Positions 22,549 to 26,764 of a DNA stretch of 26,764 nucleotides are shown here, piece after piece. The stretch is from Streptomyces albus subsp. albus (GTDB lineage: Bacteria > Actinomycetota > Actinomycetes > Streptomycetales > Streptomycetaceae). The stretch covers positions 1 to 26,764 of the forward strand of contig NZ_JOID01000043.1 of NCBI RefSeq assembly GCF_000719865.1. Direction: 5' to 3'. Made by a program: the position numbers and the translations under genes. Within the stretch, counting starts at the first letter, position 1. Each line of letters opens with the position of its first letter. The notes below the pieces were generated by a model. That model did not search any database, had not been told where the DNA came from, and saw only the letters and a program-made list of their open reading frames with translations.

Positions 22549-23739
22549 ATGCCCCAGCAGCACCCGGCCCGGCCGGGCGGCCACGAGACCACGACCGGCC
22601 CGGCACCGGAGACCGGCCGCCCGCACGACCCGGCGGAACACCGCGTCGTCGTCATCGGCGCCGGCTACTCCGGCCTGCTGTCCGCGCTGTGTCTGGCGCC
22701 GCACCACAGGGTCACCCTGATCGACCCGGCCGATCACTTCACCGAGCGGGTACGCCTCCACGAACTCGCCGCCACCGGACGCGAGGTGACTCACCCGCTG
22801 AGCCGCTTCCTCGGCCGGCGCCCCGGCCCCGGCGCCGAACACGTGGCCTCCCGCGCCACCGCCATCGACACCGCGAACCGCCTGGTCCGCACGGACGACG
22901 GCCGCGCCCTCCCGTACGACCGGCTCGTCTACGCCCTCGGCAGCCGCACCGACACCAGCGGCGGCGCTCTTGGCACCGGCGACCGCGCGTACACCGCCGA
23001 GACCGCCGCCGAACTGCGCAAGAGGCTCGCCGACGGCTGCGGCGCGCTCGCCGTCGTCGGCGGCGGCCTCACCGGCATCGAGACGGCCGCCGAACTCGCC
23101 GAGAGCCACCCCGACTGGGAGATCCGGCTGCTCACCTCCGGCGAACCGGGCCCCGGTCTCTCCCCCAGAGGCCGCGCCCACGTCCGCGCCTTCCTCCGCG
23201 ACCACGGGGTCCGTGTCGAGGAGGGCCGCCGGGTGGCCACGGCCGACGAGGCCGACGCCGACGCCGTCTTCTGGGCGACCGCCATGAGAGCCCGTACGGA
23301 GCTCGCCGAAAGGGCCGGGATCGCCCTCGACCCCGCCGGCCGCATCCGCGTGGACCCGACCCTGCGCTCGCTCTCCCACCCGGAGATCTACGCCGTCGGG
23401 GACGCCGCGGCCGCGTCCACCCCCGCCTCCGGGCCGCTCCGCATGGCCTGCGCCACCGCCGTCCCCACGGGCATCCACGCGGCGCATGTCATCACCGCCG
23501 AACTGCGCGGCCGGGAGCGGCGCCCGTTGCGCTTCGGCTACGTGATCCAGTGCGTCAGCCTCGGATGCGGCGACGGCCTGATCCAGTCCGTGCGCCGGGA
23601 CGACAGCCCGCGCGAACGCGCTCTCACCGGCCGGCCGGCGGCCCGCGTCAAGGAACAGGTGGTGCGCTCGACGGTGCACGCCCTGAGCCTGGCGGCCCGT
23701 CATCCGGCGGCACTGCGGTTCCTGCCCGGCACCGGCTGA
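22549..23739 (+). CDS. FAD/NAD(P)-dependent oxidoreductase, NDH-2-like; ECF41 partner
   Basis: The 396-residue enzyme has two Rossmann nucleotide-binding motifs: VVVIGAGYSG (33-42) for FAD and LAVVGGGLTGIETAAELAE (about 167-185) for NAD(P)H. The second FAD motif is EIYAVGDAAA (about 279-288). The arrangement is that of the pyridine nucleotide-disulfide oxidoreductase superfamily, nearest to type II NADH dehydrogenase-like proteins; no redox-active CxxxxC pair is seen. The acceptor is unknown. The ATG at 22549 has GAGGGA upstream; the frame is open to 22441 but the extra part is low-complexity. It follows the ECF41 sigma gene by 148 nt with no obvious promoter of its own, so co-transcription is likely. 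The pairing suggests that the sigma factor controls this enzyme in a redox or detoxification response; that step is inference. Confidence 0.91.
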   Translation: MPQQHPARPGGHETTTGPAPETGRPHDPAEHRVVVIGAGYSGLLSALCLAPHHRVTLIDPADHFTERVRLHELAATGREVTHPLSRFLGRRPGPGAEHVASRATAIDTANRLVRTDDGRALPYDRLVYALGSRTDTSGGALGTGDRAYTAETAAELRKRLADGCGALAVVGGGLTGIETAAELAESHPDWEIRLLTSGEPGPGLSPRGRAHVRAFLRDHGVRVEEGRRVATADEADADAVFWATAMRARTELAERAGIALDPAGRIRVDPTLRSLSHPEIYAVGDAAAASTPASGPLRMACATAVPTGIHAAHVITAELRGRERRPLRFGYVIQCVSLGCGDGLIQSVRRDDSPRERALTGRPAARVKEQVVRSTVHALSLAARHPAALRFLPGTG

Positions 23740-23759
23740 GGGCGGCGCGCCCCGCGGGC

Positions 23760-23792
23760 GCGGCCGGGGCGCGGCCGGGGCGCGGCCGGGGC
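23760..23792 (+). repeat. 11-nt tandem repeat, three perfect units
   Basis: GCGGCCGGGGC is repeated three times without mismatch (23760, 23771, 23782), 20 nt after the oxidoreductase stop codon. The rest of the 205-nt gap up to the ABC exporter promoter is GC-rich and featureless. Confidence 0.85.
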
Positions 23793-23908
23793 GGGGACGA
23801 GGGACGGCGGCGTCGGCGCGGCGGCCCGGCGGCGCGCGAGTCCAGCAGGGTGGCAACGCGGCCGGGCCCCGCCACACCTCCGCGCACCCGGGGCGCGCTC
23901 CCTCATCC

Positions 23909-23937
23909 TTGACCGCGCCCGGCCGCGGGAGCATTAT
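23909..23937 (+). promoter_or_regulatory. Strong promoter of the ABC exporter operon
   Basis: TTGACC (23909-23914), 17 bp, CATTAT (23932-23937). This is the best -35/-10 pair in the window. The predicted start, 7 nt after the -10 box, is at GTG 23945, directly before ATG 23948, so the mRNA would have almost no leader. Confidence 0.72.
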
Positions 23938-23955
23938 TCAACACGTGATGAATAA
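23934..23955. promoter_or_regulatory. 22-bp palindromic operator over the -10 box and start codon
   Basis: The arms TTATTCA (23934-23940) and TGAATAA (23949-23955) flank a central CACGTG (23942-23947). Ten of the eleven base pairs are symmetrical. It is AT-rich in GC-rich surroundings and covers most of the -10 box, the predicted transcription start and the start codon. A dimeric repressor bound here would shut the operon off. No regulator gene adjoins it, so the repressor must be encoded elsewhere. Confidence 0.75.
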
Positions 23956-24814
23956 ATCCCAGGAGCCCGCCGTCCGGGCCCGCGGCCTCCACGTGGTCCG
24001 CGGCGGGCGCACCGTCCTCGACGCCCTCGACTTCGACCTCCACCGCGGCCAGGTCACCGGTCTGCTCGGCCCCAGCGGCTGCGGCAAGTCCACCCTGATG
24101 CGTGCCATCGCCGGCACCCAGGCCCGTGTCTCCGGCACCCTCGACGTCCTCGGCCGCCCGGCCGGCACCGCACCCCTGCGCTCCCGCGTCGGCTACGTCA
24201 CCCAGGCGCCGTCCATCTACAACGACCTCTCCGCCCGCCAGAACCTCGACTACTACGCCTCCGTACTCGACCCCTCCCTCTCCCGCACCGAGCGCGCGGA
24301 CCAGGTGGCCCGCGCCCTCGGCGAGGTCGACCTGGAGGACCACGCCGAGCAGCTCACCGGCAGCCTCTCCGGCGGCCAGCGCTCGCGCGTCTCCCTCGCC
24401 ATCGCCCTGCTCGGCTCCCCGGAACTCCTGGTCCTCGACGAACCCACCGTCGGCCTGGACCCCGTACTCCGCCGGGACCTCTGGAACCTCTTCCACCGGC
24501 TCGCCGACGAGCGCGGCACCACCCTCCTCGTCTCCTCCCACGTCATGGACGAGGCCGAACGCTGCCGACGGCTCCTCCTCATGCGCGCCGGCCGCATCCT
24601 GGCCGACGACACCCCGGAGGAACTCCGCCGCCGCACCGGCTCCGCGACCGTCGAGGACGCCTTCCTGTGCCTGGTCGACGCCGAGAAGCAAGCCGAAAAG
24701 CAGGCCGGGAAGCAAACCGCGAGCGGACATCCCGCCCCGCCCCCCACCGACGGCACCACGCCCGCGCACGACCCGGCCCACCACACCCCGGACACCGGAG
24801 GAGCAGCGCAGTGA
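23948..24814 (+). CDS. ABC transporter ATP-binding protein (ABC-2 exporter type)
   Basis: This 288-residue ATPase powers the export pump formed with the next gene product. Motifs seen: Walker A GPSGCGKST (41-49), Q-loop in VGYVTQAPSIYNDLS, signature LSGGQRSRV (140-148), Walker B LLVLDEP (160-166) with the catalytic Glu165, D-loop GLDP, and switch His198 in LLVSSHVMDEAE. The C-terminal part (VEDAFLCLVDAEK) is typical of DrrA-like drug exporters; a polar tail of about 50 residues rich in Pro, Thr and His follows. Start: ATG 23948; GTG 23945 is the alternative and is the predicted transcript start. The TTG at 23909 is part of the -35 box and is not a start. There is no Shine-Dalgarno sequence. 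The stop overlaps the permease GTG. Regulation is probably through the palindrome at 23934-23955. Confidence 0.94.
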   Translation: MNKSQEPAVRARGLHVVRGGRTVLDALDFDLHRGQVTGLLGPSGCGKSTLMRAIAGTQARVSGTLDVLGRPAGTAPLRSRVGYVTQAPSIYNDLSARQNLDYYASVLDPSLSRTERADQVARALGEVDLEDHAEQLTGSLSGGQRSRVSLAIALLGSPELLVLDEPTVGLDPVLRRDLWNLFHRLADERGTTLLVSSHVMDEAERCRRLLLMRAGRILADDTPEELRRRTGSATVEDAFLCLVDAEKQAEKQAGKQTASGHPAPPPTDGTTPAHDPAHHTPDTGGAAQ

Positions 24815-25548
24815 ACGTCTCCCGCACCCTCGCCACCACCCGGCGCGTACTCCGCCAGCTCCGGCACGACCCGCGCACCGTCGCGCTGATGCTGGTCGTC
24901 CCCCTGGTCCTGCTCTCCCTGCTCTACTGGGTCTACGACGCCAGCCCGCGCACCTTCGACAACATCGGTGCCTCACTTCTCGGCATCTTCCCGATGATCA
25001 CGATGTTCCTGGTGACGTCCATCGCCACCCTCCGCGAACGCACTTCCGGCACGCTGGAGCGGCTGCTCTCCATGCCGCTCGGCAAGGCGGACCTGATCGT
25101 CGGCTACGCCCTCGCGTTCGGGCTGCTCGCCATCGTCCAGGCGGGCCTCGCCACGGCCCTCGCCATCTGGGGCCTCGATCTGGACATCACCGGATCACCG
25201 TGGCTGCTGCTGGTCGTCGCCCTGCTCGACGCTCTCCTCGGCACGGCACTCGGACTGTTCGTCTCCGCCTTCGCGGCCTCCGAGTTCCAGGCCGTCCAGT
25301 TCATGCCGGCGATCATCTTCCCCCAGCTGCTGCTCTGCGGACTGCTCGCGCCCCGCGACTCCATGCAGCCGGTCCTGGAAGCCATCTCGAACGTCCTGCC
25401 GATGTCCTACGCCGTGGACGCCATGAACGAGGTGCTCCGGTACCAGGACGTCACCGGCGACTTCTTCCGTGACGTCGGCATCGTCGCCGGCAGCGCCCTG
25501 CTCGTCCTCGCCCTCGGCGCGGCGACCCTCCGCCGCCGAACGGCCTGA
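24811..25548 (+). CDS. ABC-2 type transporter permease
   Basis: The 245-residue membrane subunit has about six hydrophobic segments. They include VALMLVVPLVLLSLLYWVYD, a segment with GIFPMITMFLVTSIATL, LIVGYALAFGLLAIVQAGLATALAIW, WLLLVVALLDALLGTALGLFVSAFAAS, FMPAIIFPQLLLCGLLAP and VGIVAGSALLVLALGAATL. The sequence RERTSGTLERLLSMPLGKADLIVGY after the second helix is the conserved coupling region of ABC-2 exporters, and LLCGLLAPRDSMQPVLEAISNVLPMSYAVDAMNEVL is the usual end pattern. The GTG at 24811 overlaps the ATPase stop as GTGA, with GGAGGAG about 7 nt upstream, so the two subunits are made together. One ATPase and one permease would form a homodimeric-type exporter of a drug or lipid-like compound; the substrate is unknown. 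Confidence 0.93.
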   Translation: MNVSRTLATTRRVLRQLRHDPRTVALMLVVPLVLLSLLYWVYDASPRTFDNIGASLLGIFPMITMFLVTSIATLRERTSGTLERLLSMPLGKADLIVGYALAFGLLAIVQAGLATALAIWGLDLDITGSPWLLLVVALLDALLGTALGLFVSAFAASEFQAVQFMPAIIFPQLLLCGLLAPRDSMQPVLEAISNVLPMSYAVDAMNEVLRYQDVTGDFFRDVGIVAGSALLVLALGAATLRRRTA

Positions 25549-25759
25549 CCCCCAACGCCGGGACCGGCCGCCACCAGACCCGACGGCCGCCCTGCCCGCC
25601 ACTCGGACACCGCCCACCCCGCTCCCCCTCCGGTGCGAGGATGGCCGCGTACGCGGAACAAGAGAGGCGCGGGACAGGGGATGGCCGGACGCCGTCCGCA
25701 CCTCCGTGTCACCACCCGCACGTCATCGCACATCGCACCGGATGGGGTGAACCCGCACC

Positions 25760-26569
25760 ATGACCCAGAAAGTGGCCGTGCTCGGCACCGGCAAGATCGG
25801 CGAAGCGCTCCTGAGCGGCATGATCCGCGCCGGCTGGCCGACGGACGACCTGCTGGTGACCGCCCGGCGCCCGGAGCGTGCCGCGGAGCTCCGCGAGCGG
25901 CACGGGGTGCGGGCCGTCTCCAACGCGGAGGCCGCCAAGACCGCCGACACGCTGATCCTCACGGTGAAGCCGCAGGACATGGGCCGGCTCCTGGACGAAC
26001 TCGCCCCGCACGTCCCCGCCGACCGGCTGGTCGTCAGCGGGGCGGCCGGTATCCCCACCGCCTTCTTCGAGGAGCGGCTCGCGCCGGGCACCCCGGTCGT
26101 CCGGGTCATGACGAACACCCCGGCACTGGTCGACGAGGCCATGTCCGTCATCTCGGCCGGCAGCCACGCCACGGAGGAGCACCTCGCGCACACCGAGGAG
26201 ATCTTCAACGGCGTCGGCAAGACCCTCCGCGTGCCCGAGACCCAGCAGGACGCCGCCACCGCCCTCTCCGGCTCCGGGCCCGCGTACTTCTATTTCCTCG
26301 TCGAGGCCATGACGGACGCCGGCATCCTGCTCGGCCTGCCCCGCGACAAGGCGCACGACCTGATCGTCCAGGCCGCCATCGGCGCCGCCGTCATGCTGCG
26401 CGACAGCGGGGAGCATCCGGTCAAGCTGCGCGAGGCCGTCACCTCGCCCGCCGGAACCACGATCAGCGCCATCCGCGAGCTGGAGAGCCACGGCGTGCGG
26501 GCAGCGCTCATCGCCGCTCTGGAAGCGGCCCGCGACCGCAGCCGCGAACTGGCCTCCGGCCAGAGCTGA
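25760..26569 (+). CDS. proC: Pyrroline-5-carboxylate reductase ProC
   Basis: ProC reduces delta-1-pyrroline-5-carboxylate to proline with NAD(P)H, the last step of proline synthesis in the cytoplasm. The 269-residue protein begins with the Rossmann fold VAVLGTGKIGEALLSGM, has ILTVKPQDM and VVSGAAGIPT, and carries the family signature ALSGSGPAYFYFLVEAMTDAGILLGL and the C-terminal LREAVTSPAGTTISAIRELE. Length and start are typical. The ATG at 25760 is preceded by GGGGTGA about 10 nt upstream. The 211-nt gap before it, after the ABC permease, has no obvious terminator or consensus promoter, so read-through from the exporter operon is possible but not shown. A GC-rich palindrome follows the stop codon. 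Confidence 0.97.
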   Translation: MTQKVAVLGTGKIGEALLSGMIRAGWPTDDLLVTARRPERAAELRERHGVRAVSNAEAAKTADTLILTVKPQDMGRLLDELAPHVPADRLVVSGAAGIPTAFFEERLAPGTPVVRVMTNTPALVDEAMSVISAGSHATEEHLAHTEEIFNGVGKTLRVPETQQDAATALSGSGPAYFYFLVEAMTDAGILLGLPRDKAHDLIVQAAIGAAVMLRDSGEHPVKLREAVTSPAGTTISAIRELESHGVRAALIAALEAARDRSRELASGQS

Positions 26570-26582
26570 GCGGGCCGGGGCC

Positions 26583-26596
26583 GGGCCCGCGGGCCC
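26583..26596. terminator. GC palindrome after proC
   Basis: GGGCCC (26583-26588) and GGGCCC (26591-26596) pair over a 2-nt gap, so the realistic stem is 5 bp with a 4-nt loop, and it is followed by GATTTGAT. It lies 14 nt after the proC stop and just before the next promoter. Confidence 0.5.
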
Positions 26597-26599
26597 GAT

Positions 26600-26628
26600 T
26601 TGATGACCATCGGCGTGTCGTGTAGTGT
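26600..26628 (+). promoter_or_regulatory. Promoter of the gene entering the right window edge
   Basis: TTGATG (26600-26605), 17 bp, TAGTGT (26623-26628). Spacing and both hexamers fit a housekeeping-sigma promoter. The predicted start near 26635 gives a leader of about 100 nt before the ATG at 26733. Confidence 0.62.
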
Positions 26629-26649
26629 TCTTCGAGTTGTCAGGGCCTC

Positions 26650-26662
26650 TCGTGGTCCACGA
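26650..26662. promoter_or_regulatory. Perfect 13-nt palindrome in the leader
   Basis: TCGTGG and CCACGA flank a single T about 15-27 nt after the predicted transcription start. It could be an operator or a small leader hairpin; nothing else in the window shares it. Confidence 0.4.
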
Positions 26663-26732
26663 CAGCCACCTCGCGCCGCGTCCGGCGGCACCCACTACCG
26701 CACGGCCTCCCCGATAGGGGATCGATTTCGGC

Positions 26733-26764
26733 ATGCCGGAATTCGATACCGAAAGGCTCGATTA
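26733..26764 (+). CDS. Start of an unidentified gene, cut by the window end
   Basis: An ATG at 26733 opens a frame M-P-E-F-D-T-E-R-L-D that runs off the window. AGGGGA lies about 12 nt upstream, a rather long spacing for a ribosome binding site, and a good promoter (26600-26628) precedes it by about 100 nt. Ten residues are too few to name a product, and a later start outside the window cannot be excluded. Confidence 0.35.
   Translation, partial: MPEFDTERLD

Noticed and set aside
21043..23900. SigE-type promoters (GGAAC with CGTT-like -10) elsewhere in the window
   Set aside because: Several GGAAC sequences exist, for example near 16617 and 20491, but none that I checked has the -10 part at 16-17 bp.
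23909..23911. TTG start codon for the ABC ATPase
   Set aside because: These bases are the start of the TTGACC -35 box; the ATP-binding domain needs only ATG 23948.
1..26764. Mobile elements, attachment sites, tRNA or rRNA genes
   Set aside because: I saw no transposase, integrase, phage gene, tRNA-like cloverleaf or rRNA sequence, and no clear shift in base composition.

Overview
This is Streptomyces-type chromosomal DNA. Base composition is very high in G+C, GTG starts are common, genes are compact with translationally coupled overlaps, and the gene set matches the Streptomyces core region around sigE, disA/radA, ilvD and proC. I see no phage, transposon, CRISPR, tRNA or rRNA. Most of the window is conserved housekeeping and signalling DNA. 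The less familiar material lies in the non-coding gaps, in one fused signalling protein, and in several promoter/operator layouts.

Layout from left to right. (1) 1-3180: the C-terminal end of an M23 (LytM-type) peptidase; a TetR repressor divergent from a DHA2-type drug exporter, with paired operator-like repeats between them. (2) 3270-6847, minus strand: the cell-envelope stress operon sigE-cseA-cseB-cseC (ECF sigma factor, lipoprotein, response regulator, sensor kinase). (3) 7075-12386: a genome-integrity group on the minus strand, radA - disA - mutY, interrupted by a plus-strand membrane-anchored protein with a Gly-rich linker and a Cys-containing C-terminal domain. (4) 12783-14435: a protein that appears to fuse an ECF-sigma-like N-terminus, a zinc-binding anti-sigma-like motif, one membrane helix and an extracellular BACON-like domain. 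(5) 14464-18281: a Cys-rich conserved protein, a Ppx/GppA-type phosphatase, a TIM-barrel sugar-phosphate isomerase/epimerase and a coupled TetR regulator. (6) 18606-21042: ilvD and a small membrane protein. (7) 21516-23739: an ECF41-type sigma factor with its fused SnoaL-like domain and the FAD oxidoreductase expected beside it. (8) 23948-25548: an ABC-2 exporter pair behind a strong promoter covered by a near-perfect palindrome. (9) 25760-26764: proC, then a promoter and the first codons of a gene cut by the window end.

How the parts work together. Envelope stress sensed by CseC would activate CseB, which turns on sigE; CseA dampens the circuit. RadA and DisA are a known functional pair (RadA restrains c-di-AMP synthesis by DisA), and MutY repairs A:8-oxoG mispairs. 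The ECF41 gene has a good match to the ECF41 autoregulatory promoter (TGTCACA, 16 bp, CGTC) upstream of it. Seven genes have a -10-like hexamer placed 6-7 nt before the start codon and no Shine-Dalgarno sequence, which suggests leaderless mRNAs. Several intergenic gaps hold short tandem repeats, each with its own unit.
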